A DNA stretch of 19,483 nt from Actinomycetota bacterium (GTDB lineage Bacteria > Actinomycetota > Actinomycetes > Mycobacteriales > Mycobacteriaceae): the NCBI GenBank assembly GCA_005787665.1, contig SYAB01000053.1, forward strand, positions 1-19,483, in the 5' to 3' direction. The notes beneath the pieces were generated by a model, which searched no databases, had not been told where the DNA came from, and worked only from the letters and a program-made list of their open reading frames with translations. How positions within the stretch are numbered: position 1 is the first letter of the stretch; the number at the start of each line of letters is the position of its first letter. Both the position numbers and the translations under genes were made by a program. Shown here one piece after another: positions 1-8,233 of this stretch.

Positions 1-1
1 G

Positions 2-1528
2 ATCTGGCAGCGCACTGTCGCCTCCCAGATGGCCGATGCGCGCGGCACCACGCTGAGTCTGCGGATCGCCGGAGCGGCCTCCGACGGTCGTGAGGCGACG
101 TTCGCGGCGAGCGGCCGCACCATCCCCGTCCCGGGGTTCCTCAAGCCCCACGTCGAGACGGTCGACGAACTCGCGGGCGGCGAGGCCGACGACGCCGAGA
201 GCCGGCTCCCGCAGTTGCGGCAGGGCCAGCGGGTGGACGCCACCCGCCTGACCGCCGATGGCCACTCCACCAATCCGCCCGCCCGCTACACTGAGGCCTC
301 GCTGGTCAAAGCCCTCGAAGAGCTCGGAATCGGACGGCCCTCGACGTACTCCTCGATCATCAAGACCATTCAGGATCGTGGTTACGTCCACAAGAAGGGC
401 AGTGCGCTGGTCCCGTCCTGGGTGGCGTTCGCGGTGATCGGCCTCCTCGAGCAGCACTTCGGCCGGTTGGTGGACTACGACTTCACCGCCGCCATGGAGG
501 ACGAACTCGACGAGATCGCCGCCGGCCACGAGCACCGCACCAACTGGCTGAACAACTTCTACTTCGGTGGCGAGCACGGTGTCCCGCACTCGATCGCGCG
601 GGCGGGCGGGCTGAAGAAACTGGTGGGGGTGAACCTGGAGGGCATCGACGCCCGCGAGGTCAACTCCATCGCACTGTTCGACGACGAGCACGGCCGCCCG
701 ATCTACGTCCGGGTCGGCAAGAACGGGCCCTATCTCGAGCGGATGATCACCGGCGAGGACGGTGAGCCCACGCCGCAGCGGGCGAACCTCAGCGATGAGA
801 TCACCCCGGATGAGCTGACGCTCGAGCTTGCCGAGACCCTCTTCGCCACACCGCAGGAGGGGCGGGTCCTCGGTGTCGACCCGGATACCGGTCACGAGAT
901 CATCGCCCGCGACGGTCGTTACGGGCCGTATGTCACCGAGGTGCTGCCGCCACCGCCCGACGACGATTCGGGTGTGGCGGCCAAGAAGGGTAAGAAGCCC
1001 ACCGGTCCCAAACCCCGCACCGGGTCGCTGTTCCGATCGATGGATCTGCAGACGGTCACCCTCGATGACGCCCTCAAGCTGCTGTCACTTCCGCGGCTGG
1101 TCGGTGTCGACCCGGCCGGCGGGGAGGAGATCACCGCCCAGAACGGGCGTTACGGCCCCTACCTCAAGCGCGGCACCGATTCTCGTTCCCTGGCCACCGA
1201 GGATCAGATCTTCGAGATCAGCCTCGAGGAGGCCTTGGCGATCTACTCCGAACCGAAGCGCCGCGGACGTCAGGGGGCTGCCGCTCCGCCGCTGCGTGAA
1301 CTGGGCACCGATCCGGCCTCGGGTAAGCCGATGGTGATCAAGGACGGCCGGTTCGGACCCTACGTCACCGATGGCGAGACCAATGCCAGCCTGCGCAAGG
1401 GCGATGATGTCCTGACGATCACCGACGAGCGGGCCTGCGAGTTGCTCGCCGACCGCCGCGCCCGCGGTCCGGTCAAGAAGGTCGCCAAGAAGACGGTTCG
1501 TAAGAAGGTGCCCGCCAAGAAGCGTTGA
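2..1528 (+). CDS. topA: DNA topoisomerase I, C-terminal part (5' end outside window)
   Basis: Type IA topoisomerase that relaxes negatively supercoiled DNA through a transient 5'-phosphotyrosine. The frame is open from base 2 and reads IWQRTVASQMADARGTT, a typical TopA core segment, so the gene starts upstream. About 508 residues are visible, a little over half of the roughly 930 residues of the mycobacterial enzyme; the catalytic tyrosine lies outside the window. Seen here are the conserved core segment ALEELGIGRPSTYSSIIKTI and then repeated TopA_C-type modules marked by GRYGPYV, GRYGPYL and GRFGPYV. The protein ends in a lysine/arginine-rich tail, a mycobacterial feature that binds DNA. It converges on the DUF202 gene with only 13 bases between stop codons. 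Identity is certain; only the N-terminal part is missing. Confidence 0.97.
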   Translation: MWQRTVASQMADARGTTLSLRIAGAASDGREATFAASGRTIPVPGFLKPHVETVDELAGGEADDAESRLPQLRQGQRVDATRLTADGHSTNPPARYTEASLVKALEELGIGRPSTYSSIIKTIQDRGYVHKKGSALVPSWVAFAVIGLLEQHFGRLVDYDFTAAMEDELDEIAAGHEHRTNWLNNFYFGGEHGVPHSIARAGGLKKLVGVNLEGIDAREVNSIALFDDEHGRPIYVRVGKNGPYLERMITGEDGEPTPQRANLSDEITPDELTLELAETLFATPQEGRVLGVDPDTGHEIIARDGRYGPYVTEVLPPPPDDDSGVAAKKGKKPTGPKPRTGSLFRSMDLQTVTLDDALKLLSLPRLVGVDPAGGEEITAQNGRYGPYLKRGTDSRSLATEDQIFEISLEEALAIYSEPKRRGRQGAAAPPLRELGTDPASGKPMVIKDGRFGPYVTDGETNASLRKGDDVLTITDERACELLADRRARGPVKKVAKKTVRKKVPAKKR

Positions 1529-1541
1529 GCCGCCAGGCTTT

Positions 1542-1916
1542 TCAGGCCCGTAGGGCCACGCCGACCAGTGCGACGATCCCGACGGTGGCGATGAAGGCCG
1601 CCATCACCCCGGCGATGGAGTATGGCATCGGCCCGAACTCGGCGGTCAGCGACTTCATCGCTTGACGGTGTTGCAGCCAGGCCATGGCCAACGCTGCCAG
1701 GGCGACGACGATCAGCAGGACGGCGAACAGCTGCGGACTGATGACGGGCTCGCGCAGGCTCTCCTGGGTCGACAGGTATTGAAAGAACTGGTAGATCCCG
1801 AAGCCGAACGCGATCATCGAGGTGCACGTCCGCACCCAGGCCATCAGGGTCCGCTCGTGGGCCAGCCGGGTGCGGTCCGCGGCCAGGCGGGTGGAGGCGT
1901 CGGGTGCTGGTGACAT
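1542..1916 (-). CDS. DUF202 (YidH-type) small membrane protein
   Basis: A protein of 124 residues with the DUF202 signature near the N-terminus: charged stretch RLAADRTRLAHERTLMAWVR, then a first membrane segment (about residues 30-48), a second (about 64-82) and a third at the C-terminus (about 103-122). The molecular function of DUF202 proteins is unknown; they are inner-membrane proteins of three or so helices. I chose the ATG at 1916 because the DUF202 domain begins directly after it; the open frame extends upstream but only over the adenylate cyclase 3' end. The gap to the cyclase stop is 5 bases, so the two genes are probably co-transcribed and translationally coupled. No strong Shine-Dalgarno is visible, which fits coupling. 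Confidence 0.85.
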   Translation of the reverse strand: MSPAPDASTRLAADRTRLAHERTLMAWVRTCTSMIAFGFGIYQFFQYLSTQESLREPVISPQLFAVLLIVVALAALAMAWLQHRQAMKSLTAEFGPMPYSIAGVMAAFIATVGIVALVGVALRA

Positions 1917-1921
1917 GGCCG

Positions 1922-3508
1922 TTATCGTGACATCCGGGGAGGCTCGTCGCGAACCATCAGATTCACCGGCCGGGCCAACTGCGTCGGTGCCGATCGGCCG
2001 CGCAGCTCCACGGTTTCCCCGACTTCCCAGCACAGGGCCTCAGAGTCGAGGGCGTCGCTGACGGCGTTCGCCGAGGCCAGCACGTGCCCGCCCTCGAGCT
2101 TGGCCAGTTCGGTCAACCGGGCGGCCTCGTTCACCGGGTCGCCGATGACGGTGTACTCGAACCGGGCCAGGGCGCCGATGTGACCGGCGATCGCGCGCCC
2201 GGCCGAGACCCCGATGCCGAACTCGGTCCGGCCCAGCACGTCGATGAGTTCGTCGTGCAATTCCCGGGAGGCGGCCAGTGCGCCGCCGGAGGCGTCCGGG
2301 TGCTCGATGGGGGCGCCGAAGATGCACAACGCCGCGTCGCCCTGGAACTTGTTGACGAACCCGCCGTGCCGTTGAACGGTGTCGACGACGACACGGAAGA
2401 ACTCGTTGAGCAGGCCGACGACCTCCCCCGGGGGGCGGGTCGCGGCAAGTTGGGTGGAACCGACGAGATCGACGAACAGGACGGCGACATCGCGTTCCTG
2501 GCCACCGAGTTCGGTACCGCGCTCCAGCGCGCGCCGCGCGACGTCCTCGCCGACATAGCGGCCGAAGAGATCCCGGATCCGCTGTCGTTCGCTGAGTTCG
2601 CGGACCATGTCGTTGAAGCCGGCCTGCAGCAGTCCGACTTCGCTGGCATCGTAGATCTGCATGTGGGCGTTGTAGTTTCCCCGCTGCACCTCCCCGAGCG
2701 CCCAGCGCAACTGCCGCAGCGGATCGGAAATCGCCATCGCCGAGAGGATGTTGCCCAGCAGGCCGATCACCAGGGCGGCCATGGCCATCAACAGGATGGG
2801 CACGAACAGGCTGTCCGGTGACGAGTCCAGCAGAGCAAACTTGCTGGCGATGATCGCCAGGATGATCATCAGAAGCGGCACACCGGTGGACAGCACCCAG
2901 GCCAGGACCAGTCGCAGCACCACCCCGGGCCGGCGGAAATTCTCCGGCACACCCCCCCGCAGCGCTGCGACCGCCACCGGACGCAGCACCCGCTCGGACT
3001 GCAGGTAGCCGATGATCGCCGTCGCGGTGGCACCGAGCAGGGTCGCCACCGCCAGCACCGGGGCGGCGTGGCTGGCGACCGGCCAGCTCGCAGCGATGAA
3101 CACCACCGCACCGAGCAGCCAGAGGCTCATGCTGATCATGGACCGGTAGGCGGGCATCCGAAGCGCACGTAGTCGTGCCTGTTCGGTGGCAACCGGGTCC
3201 TCCGCGGTCAACATCGCATCCTGGCGCTGCCAGCGGAACACCGGCCGCAGCAGGCCGAAACTGATCGAGGCGCCCACCATGAACGAGACGAGAAGGTAGC
3301 CCACGAAGACAGCCAGGTTGGCGGGCGGCAGGTCCTGGAGCTTCAGGCGATCCGCCGGCGGCAGGCCGAATCGCAGGAAACCCAGCACCAACAACGCACC
3401 GATGATGTCGGCCTGCAGCAGACCCAGGGAGAACACCGGCCAGGGCGTGCGTACCACCCACCGGACGAACTCACGAATCCGTCCGCGCGTGACCGGCGCG
3501 GTGCTCAC
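1922..3508 (-). CDS. Membrane class III adenylate cyclase with HAMP domain (Rv3645-type)
   Basis: A 528-residue enzyme expected to convert ATP to cAMP at the membrane. About six transmembrane segments fill residues 25-255, a HAMP linker follows (about 256-308), and the cyclase homology domain covers about 338-500. Catalytic residues are intact: metal-binding D347 (LFVDLVGST) and D391 (KFQGDAAL), adenine-selecting K387 and D457 (VIGDPVNEAARL), and transition-state N460 and R464. This is the architecture of M. tuberculosis Rv3645, which also lies beside topA and holB, so synteny supports orthology. The start is GTG 3508, with a weak GGTGAG just upstream. It is divergent from holB across about 95 bases and is followed by the DUF202 gene in the same operon. 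Confidence 0.93.
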   Translation of the reverse strand: MSTAPVTRGRIREFVRWVVRTPWPVFSLGLLQADIIGALLVLGFLRFGLPPADRLKLQDLPPANLAVFVGYLLVSFMVGASISFGLLRPVFRWQRQDAMLTAEDPVATEQARLRALRMPAYRSMISMSLWLLGAVVFIAASWPVASHAAPVLAVATLLGATATAIIGYLQSERVLRPVAVAALRGGVPENFRRPGVVLRLVLAWVLSTGVPLLMIILAIIASKFALLDSSPDSLFVPILLMAMAALVIGLLGNILSAMAISDPLRQLRWALGEVQRGNYNAHMQIYDASEVGLLQAGFNDMVRELSERQRIRDLFGRYVGEDVARRALERGTELGGQERDVAVLFVDLVGSTQLAATRPPGEVVGLLNEFFRVVVDTVQRHGGFVNKFQGDAALCIFGAPIEHPDASGGALAASRELHDELIDVLGRTEFGIGVSAGRAIAGHIGALARFEYTVIGDPVNEAARLTELAKLEGGHVLASANAVSDALDSEALCWEVGETVELRGRSAPTQLARPVNLMVRDEPPRMSR

Positions 3509-3603
3509 CGACTCACCGTAGCGGTCTCAGGCGGGGGTCCGGGCACCTCGGCGGGGCGGCGCGGGCCCCGCGGTGTCGCTGCCGCGCTCTAGTGTTGGTC
3601 ACG

Positions 3604-4818
3604 ATGTCCGGAGTGTTTGCGCGGTTGGTCGGCCAAAGCGCGGTCGAAACGGAGTTGGTCGGCGCGGCCCGTTCGGCTCGAGGTGATTCTGCTCACGGGG
3701 CGGCCGGGTCCGGCTCGATGACTCACGCCTGGCTGTTCACCGGTCCGCCCGGTTCTGGCCGATCGGTGGCGGCGCTGTGTTTTGCCGCCGCCCTGCAGTG
3801 CAGCTCCGATGACACCCCCGGGTGCGGCCGGTGCCGGGCGTGCACCACCACCATGGCCGGCACCCACGCCGATGTCCGCCGGGTCATTCCGGAGGGGCTG
3901 TCGATCGGGGTCAACGAGATGCGCGCCATCGTCGCCACCGCTTCGCGCCGCCCGAGCACCGGCCGCTGGCAGATCGTCGTCATCGAAGATGCCGACCGGC
4001 TGACCGAAGGTGCCGCCAACGCCCTGCTGAAGGTCGTGGAGGAGCCGCCGCCGTCAACGGTCTTCCTGTTGTGCGCCCCGTCGGTGGATCCCGAGGACAT
4101 TGCGATCACGCTGCGGTCGCGGTGCCGCCATGTCGCGTTGATGACGCCGACGCCCGGGGACATCGCCCGGGTGCTGAGGGAACGTGACGGACTGGCCGAG
4201 GCCGACGCGCAGTGGGCGGCGACCGTCAGCGGCGGACATATCGGCCGGGCCCGGCGGCTGGCCACCGATCCGGAGGCCCGCGCCCGGCGGATGCAGGCGC
4301 TGGGCCTGGCGCGCGATGCCGCCACCCCCGCGCGGGCCTACGCGGCGGTCGAGGAACTCGTGGCCGCCGCCGAGGCGGAGGCCCGGGCGCTCACCGAAGA
4401 TCGCGACGAGGCCGAGACCGAGGACCTCCGGGTAGCTCTGGGGGCGGGGGGTACCGGCAAGGGTGCCGCGGGCGCCCTGCGCGGTTCGGCCGGCGCGCTC
4501 AAGGACCTGGAGAAGCGACAGAAGTCCCGGCACACCCGAGCCTCCCGGGACGCTCTGGATCGGGCATTGATCGACTTGGCGATGTACTTCCGTGACGCGC
4601 TGATGGTGGCTGGCGGGGCGCATGCCGTTGCGCCCAGCCATCCGGATATGGCCGAGAAGGTCGCGGCACTGGCGGCCCACGCCTCGAGTGAGCGTTTGCT
4701 GCGCTGCATTGAGGCGGTGCTGGACTGTCGAGAGGCCCTGGCGGCCAACGTCAAGCCGAAATTCGCGGTCGACGCCATGGTGGCCACGGTGGGCCGGGCC
4801 TTGCAGTCGGCCGACTGA
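3604..4818 (+). CDS. holB: DNA polymerase III delta' subunit
   Basis: Clamp-loader subunit of 404 residues that helps load the beta sliding clamp. Visible features are the P-loop GPPGSGRS at residues 47-54, a four-cysteine zinc module (C66, C74, C77, C80 in CGRCRAC), the Walker B-like segment IEDADR (127-132) with LLKVVEEPP after it, and the sensor-1 SRC motif (172-174). The sequence starts MSGVFARLVGQ, as in M. tuberculosis Rv3644c, so I chose ATG 3604 over the in-frame GTG four codons upstream at 3592. No clear Shine-Dalgarno precedes it, so the mRNA may be leaderless or nearly so. It is divergent from the adenylate cyclase and followed 37 bases later by tRNA-Thr, a mycobacterial arrangement. 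Confidence 0.95.
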   Translation: MSGVFARLVGQSAVETELVGAARSARGDSAHGAAGSGSMTHAWLFTGPPGSGRSVAALCFAAALQCSSDDTPGCGRCRACTTTMAGTHADVRRVIPEGLSIGVNEMRAIVATASRRPSTGRWQIVVIEDADRLTEGAANALLKVVEEPPPSTVFLLCAPSVDPEDIAITLRSRCRHVALMTPTPGDIARVLRERDGLAEADAQWAATVSGGHIGRARRLATDPEARARRMQALGLARDAATPARAYAAVEELVAAAEAEARALTEDRDEAETEDLRVALGAGGTGKGAAGALRGSAGALKDLEKRQKSRHTRASRDALDRALIDLAMYFRDALMVAGGAHAVAPSHPDMAEKVAALAAHASSERLLRCIEAVLDCREALAANVKPKFAVDAMVATVGRALQSAD

Positions 4819-4825
4819 GCGAGGG

Positions 4826-4831
4826 TAAACT
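4826..4831 (+). promoter_or_regulatory. Possible -10 element of the tRNA-Thr promoter
   Basis: TAAACT lies 25 bases before the tRNA 5' end, in the short gap after holB, and fits the actinobacterial TANNNT -10 pattern. A poor -35 candidate, TTGCAG at 4801-4806, lies 19 bases further upstream inside the holB end. Position and pattern support it; there is no other evidence, and the tRNA could also be read from the holB transcript. Confidence 0.35.
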
Positions 4832-4855
4832 CAGCGCTCGGCCCGATAGGGCCAC

Positions 4856-4931
4856 GCCGCCTTAGCTCAGTCGGTAGAGCGATTCACTCGTAATGAATAG
4901 GTCGGGGGTTCGATTCCCCCAGGCGGCTCCA
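4856..4931 (+). tRNA. tRNA-Thr, anticodon CGT
   Basis: A 76-base cloverleaf folds by eye. The acceptor stem GCCGCCT (4856-4862) pairs with AGGCGGC (4921-4927). The D stem is GCTC/GAGC, and the anticodon stem ATTCA/TGAAT holds loop CTCGTAA with anticodon CGT, which reads ACG (threonine). The T arm is GGGGG-TTCGATT-CCCCC. The discriminator base is T and CCA is encoded. It lies directly downstream of holB. Confidence 0.97.
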
Positions 4932-4950
4932 TGTGATCGACCGTGCGCAT

Positions 4951-4977
4951 CGGGCTATCTCGGGGTCGGATAGCTCG
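4951..4977 (+). terminator. Hairpin 20 bases after tRNA-Thr, probable terminator
   Basis: CGGGCTATC (4951-4959) pairs with GATAGCTCG (4969-4977) over nine base pairs including one G-U, with a nine-base loop. There is no T-run after it, so it would be a U-less (I-shaped) terminator of the kind often proposed in mycobacteria. Its position just after the tRNA supports a role in ending or processing the transcript. Confidence 0.45.
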
Positions 4978-5230
4978 GGGGTTCGAGCGTGAATCGGCCC
5001 GGCATCCCTTGGGCGCCGGTGAACCGCAGCCCGCGGAATGTGCCTCCAAACGATCAGAGGATGACCCGGCCAATACGGGGATGGGCCCGCCCTGCCGGCG
5101 CTGACGACGAGTCCTTGACCATCAGCTCCGGCACGCCGAGAAGTGAGGAGCAGTGCACCTCGATCTGCCGCCAAGGGTGGCCACCTGGGTCACTGCGAGG
5201 CTTCCGCTGTGCGACGATGGCGAAGGCGAA

Positions 5231-5234
5231 GGAG
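5231..5234 (+). promoter_or_regulatory. Ribosome binding site of the response regulator
   Basis: GGAG lies six bases before ATG 5241. It decides the start: the frame is open back to 4989, but no other start has such a site and the receiver domain begins right after 5241. Confidence 0.7.
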
Positions 5235-5240
5235 CACCAG

Positions 5241-5885
5241 ATGTCCCAACAGTCCATGACGACGGTTGTCGTCGCTGACGACCATCCTGTTTATCGCGAG
5301 GGAGTGGTCCGGGCGATGCGGGAAACGGGCCGGATCGAGGTCGTCGCCGAGGTCTCCGACGGCCGCACCGCCCTGTCGGCCATCCGGGAGCATCGGCCTG
5401 TGGTCGCTTTGCTCGACTTGCGCATGCCGGAGCTTGACGGCCTGTCTGTCCTGACGGCGGTGGTGCGCGACAACCTGACCACGCGGGTGTTGCTGTTGAG
5501 CGCGACGGAAGACTCGGCCACCGTGTACGAGGCGCTCGCGGCCGGTGCCGCGGGATATCTGACCAAAGGGTCCGACCGCGAGGAGATCATCGCCGCGGTC
5601 CTCACGTGCGCCCGAGGCGCTGGTTATCTGCCCAACCACATCGCCGGCGAGCTTGCCACCGAGGTGCGCCACCGCGCCCGTGGCGATGCGACCCTGTTGT
5701 CGCCGCGCGAGGCCGAGATTATCGCCCTGATCGCCGATGGGCTATCGGTGCCAGCGATCGCCGAACGCCTCCATCTGGCCCCCACGACAGTCCGCACCCA
5801 TGTGCAGAACCTCTACGGCAAGCTCGGGGTTTCCGACCGTGCGGCGGCGGTTGCCGAGGCCATGCGTCGTCGGCTCGTTGAGTAG
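5241..5885 (+). CDS. NarL/LuxR-family two-component response regulator
   Basis: A 214-residue DNA-binding response regulator. The receiver domain (about residues 7-125) carries acidic pocket D13/D14, phosphoacceptor D59 (ALLDLRMPELDG), switch residue S87 and K109 (GYLTKG). A LuxR-type helix-turn-helix (about 148-210) follows, starting LSPREAEIIALIADGLS and ending LGVSDRAAAV. Phosphorylation by a sensor kinase would drive dimerisation and promoter binding. The probable partner is the kinase encoded just downstream on the opposite strand; the stop codons are about 45 bases apart, an unusual tail-to-tail layout for a cognate pair. Target genes are unknown; the nearby nitroreductase is a guess. 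I do not recognise a named mycobacterial system. Confidence 0.93.
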   Translation: MSQQSMTTVVVADDHPVYREGVVRAMRETGRIEVVAEVSDGRTALSAIREHRPVVALLDLRMPELDGLSVLTAVVRDNLTTRVLLLSATEDSATVYEALAAGAAGYLTKGSDREEIIAAVLTCARGAGYLPNHIAGELATEVRHRARGDATLLSPREAEIIALIADGLSVPAIAERLHLAPTTVRTHVQNLYGKLGVSDRAAAVAEAMRRRLVE

Positions 5886-5903
5886 ACACTCGCGATTCGT
5901 ATT

Positions 5904-5915
5904 CTCCGATCGGAG
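5904..5915. repeat. 12-base perfect palindrome between the two-component genes
   Basis: CTCCGATCGGAG reads the same on both strands and lies in the 43 bases between the convergent regulator and kinase stops. As RNA it would form only a four-pair stem with a GATC loop, so it is a weak bidirectional terminator candidate; it could also be a protein site or chance. Confidence 0.3.
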
Positions 5916-5928
5916 GAGGCAAGAGGGT

Positions 5929-7197
5929 TTAGGGCTTCTGCCGGCGGGGAGATCCGGCGGGCGGAGTCGGGCTCTGCACCGGCACCCGTACGGCGATGTG
6001 GGTCCCCGGGCCCGCCCCCACACTGCGCAATGACCCGCCGGCCGCCTCGACCCGGATGCGCTGCGACGCCAGGCCGATGTGCCCGTGCTGCAACCGCTGA
6101 CGAGCGAGTTCGTCGGACAGTCCCACCCCATCGTCGACGACATCGATAAGGCACTCGCCGTCGGCCACCGCTACCGTAATCGAGGCCCGGGTGGCCTGCG
6201 AATGCCGGACCACGTTGGAGACGAGCTCACGGATCACCGCGAACACCATCGTGTCGATTGCATGCGGTCCCTCGTAGTCGACGGCGGCGGTGAACTGGAT
6301 TCCTGAACGTTCCGCACTTGCCGAGACCAGCTGTTGCACCGCACGTTGAATTCCGGCGCCGGCCAGCACAGCCGGATGCAGTTCGAAAGTGGCTTCCCGC
6401 ATCTGCTCGACGGCCTCACGCAGGGTCGCCAGCGCCCGCTCCAGGGATTCCTCGGGGTGTCTCTGGAGCACAGTGCTGATGTCCTGGCGCGCGGCCAGCA
6501 CCAACTGCAACGGACCGTCGTGGATGTACTCCGAGATCCGGCGTTGCTGGTCGTCGGAAGCCGCCAGCGAATCCACCAGCAATGCCTGCCGCGAGGCGCT
6601 CAGATGCGAGATTTCATCCAGGTGACGGGACTGCGAATACACCGTGAAAAAGATTGTGCTGCAGAGGAAGATGAAGATCGCAGTCGCCATGGCGGCCGGG
6701 CCGGGCCCCGCCTCGGCCAGCACCACCGGATCGGTGAACATCTCGACGGCGAAGGTCACGGTGACGACGGCAAGTGCGACGGCCGCGCGGCGCCACGACA
6801 CGTCGAGCACCACCATGATCGGCAGCAGTGTCAGGACGAGCAACTGCACGTAGGTGCCGTCCGCCGCGGCGATCTTGTAGGTGAAGATCGCGAGGATGTC
6901 GACCACCAGCAGCACCGGTTGCAGCGACGCAACAGTCAGCCGGCTGTTGAGCGAGGTGAACAACAGCACGAACGCGCATATGGAGAAGACGCCATATGCC
7001 CACGGAACCCAAGCCAATTGAGACCACTTCGGTGCGGGTCCGACGAATGTCGCGGCCATCATCACCGCGGCCACGCCCAACCGGGCGACGGCCACGATCC
7101 GCAGCGCCCCCATCTCGCGTGGCCGGCGGACTTGCTGGAGTTCGTCATCGTGCACGCCACCGTTATACGGGCAATTCCCAAAAGACAACGTCGACAC
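5929..7197 (-). CDS. Membrane sensor histidine kinase, HisKA_3/DesK-NarX type
   Basis: A 422-residue sensor kinase. About five or six hydrophobic segments fill residues 32-190 with little extracytoplasmic sequence between them, suggesting sensing in or at the membrane. The dimerisation and phosphoacceptor segment carries H226 in EYIHDGPLQ, typical of the HisKA_3 family. The ATPase domain has the N box around N328 (RELVSNVVRH), the G1 box DDGVGL (355-360) and the G2 box GHIGLASQRI. The catalytic set looks complete. The start is GTG 7197, but a second in-frame GTG at 7155 (protein VHDDELQQ) is possible; neither has a strong binding site. The gene lies 57 bases downstream of the broken nitroreductase on the same strand and is convergent with the response regulator, its likely partner. 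Confidence 0.92.
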   Translation of the reverse strand: MSTLSFGNCPYNGGVHDDELQQVRRPREMGALRIVAVARLGVAAVMMAATFVGPAPKWSQLAWVPWAYGVFSICAFVLLFTSLNSRLTVASLQPVLLVVDILAIFTYKIAAADGTYVQLLVLTLLPIMVVLDVSWRRAAVALAVVTVTFAVEMFTDPVVLAEAGPGPAAMATAIFIFLCSTIFFTVYSQSRHLDEISHLSASRQALLVDSLAASDDQQRRISEYIHDGPLQLVLAARQDISTVLQRHPEESLERALATLREAVEQMREATFELHPAVLAGAGIQRAVQQLVSASAERSGIQFTAAVDYEGPHAIDTMVFAVIRELVSNVVRHSQATRASITVAVADGECLIDVVDDGVGLSDELARQRLQHGHIGLASQRIRVEAAGGSLRSVGAGPGTHIAVRVPVQSPTPPAGSPRRQKP

Positions 7198-7254
7198 TTC
7201 GCCCGGATTTCGGGAATTTCGCAGACTACTCGACGGCTAGGGGGTCGGCGAAGA

Positions 7255-8082
7255 TCAGGTTGTCCACTCGGTGATCTCGCCGACCGGCCTGCGTTCGGTC
7301 TGCCCTTCGGGCACGTCATCGGCGGGTGGTACCCCGAGCCGGATCAGGGCTTGCGGGTGGGCCGCCCCGTCGAACACCTCGCAGGCCAGTTCCAGGCGCG
7401 TACGCATCTCGTTCAGCGGTTCGGTGAGCGGGCAACTGGCCAGACCCAGCGCGGTTGCGGTCAGGGAGAGGTGACTGAGTGCCTCGCCGGCCCGGAGTCG
7501 CATCGCGTCATCGTCCTGGCGGGTGCCGAGCACCAGGAGGATCGCATCGTCCTCGGGATCGGTCACTGCCCGGGAGGACCGCAGGGTGACCTGTCCGTCG
7601 TCATGGCGGATCCACTGAGCTCGGGGCACGACGGCCAATTCCACGCCCAACCGCGCCGCCCGGACGTGCAACAACTCCACGGTGGCCGATGGGATGCGGC
7701 CCGCCGGGAACCGGCGCAGGTCCGCCCGGCGTCGAGGGATGGCGGCGGCCAATTCCAGGTGCGCGGCATGGGGTGGTTGTTCGACGATCTCCAGGATCGC
7801 CAGGTGCGCGTCGTCGCGGCCCTCCGGTAACCGCTGCACCCGCGGAGCCCATCCGGCGGCGGCGAACGCCACGATGCAATGATCCAGAACCGCCCCGCAG
7901 CTGAGCAGGACATCACGCCGATCCGTCGGTGATCCACCACCCGGCCGAAGCCAGTCGGCTTAGAGGTGCACCGCGGTACCGTCGACCCGCCACCGCCAGG
8001 GCTGCCGGTTACCCGACGAGGGCGCCCGCGCGGCAACGTCGAGCACGTTCTCCAGCGTGACCCGATCCGGGAAGGTTGCCAC
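7255..8082 (-). pseudogene. Acg-family (Rv2032/Rv3131-type) nitroreductase interrupted by an in-frame TAA
   Basis: Read from GTG 8082 the frame gives MATFPDRVTLENVLDVAARA and then PSSGNRQPWRWRVDGTAVHL, the N-terminus and flavin-site region of Acg-type nitroreductases. Codon 41 (bases 7962-7960) is TAA. The same frame then continues without any shift through ADWLRPGGGS and LLSCGAVLDHCIVAFAAAGW to LRAGEALSHLSLTATALGLA and a normal stop at 7255, 275 codons in all. Family members usually have Tyr or Phe around the TAA position, so a TAC/TAT to TAA change is the simplest explanation. The start is supported by GGGAGG at 8096-8091, eight bases upstream. Reinitiation at GTG 7872 would give a 205-residue product lacking the flavin-binding N-terminus. 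Members in M. tuberculosis belong to the DosR dormancy regulon. Pseudogene, readthrough or a sequencing error are all possible. Confidence 0.85.
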
Positions 8083-8090
8083 CGTTCTCA

Positions 8091-8096
8091 CCTCCC
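8091..8096 (-). promoter_or_regulatory. Ribosome binding site of the interrupted nitroreductase
   Basis: GGGAGG on the minus strand, eight bases before GTG 8082. A near-ideal site, which places the true start well upstream of the TAA and shows that the short 205-codon frame from 7872 is only the tail of the gene. Confidence 0.7.
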
Positions 8097-8233
8097 GTCA
8101 TCGGCCGCACCGCTGGGCGGCTTTCGATTATGCCGCTTCGCAGCATGTTCCGGTAGGCCGAGATGATCGGCGCCAGCCGGGGCGCAAGGACGATGTTTCT
8201 TTTTCTGTCGTACCCCTCTGGGACCCTGACGCC

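Larger units (their letters stand above)
4932..5240. other. Intergenic stretch between tRNA-Thr and the response regulator
   Basis: About 310 bases with no convincing gene. It holds the hairpin at 4951-4977 and a second copy (4975-4986) of the 12-base tRNA T-arm sequence at 4902-4913. Open frames here are either antisense to the tRNA or upstream in-frame extensions of the response regulator without a ribosome binding site. The promoter of the response regulator must lie here, but I cannot place it. Confidence 0.6.

Noticed and set aside
2040..3461. Minus-strand open frame of 473 codons in a second frame
   Set aside because: It overlaps the adenylate cyclase in another frame on the same strand; product is Arg/Gly-rich low-complexity with no motif.
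4867..5174. Minus-strand frames with GESNPRP-like sequence
   Set aside because: These are antisense to tRNA-Thr; such peptides are well-known false genes produced by reading a tRNA backwards.
6334..7830. Long plus-strand open frame of 498 codons
   Set aside because: It lies antisense to the sensor kinase and the nitroreductase, both with clear family motifs, and its product is His/Gln/Arg-rich without any domain. Typical antisense shadow in high-GC DNA.
8205..8233. Possible DosR box upstream of the small unknown gene
   Set aside because: GGGAC is present but the second half does not match the GGGACTTTAGTCCC-like consensus, and it would sit on top of the start codon.
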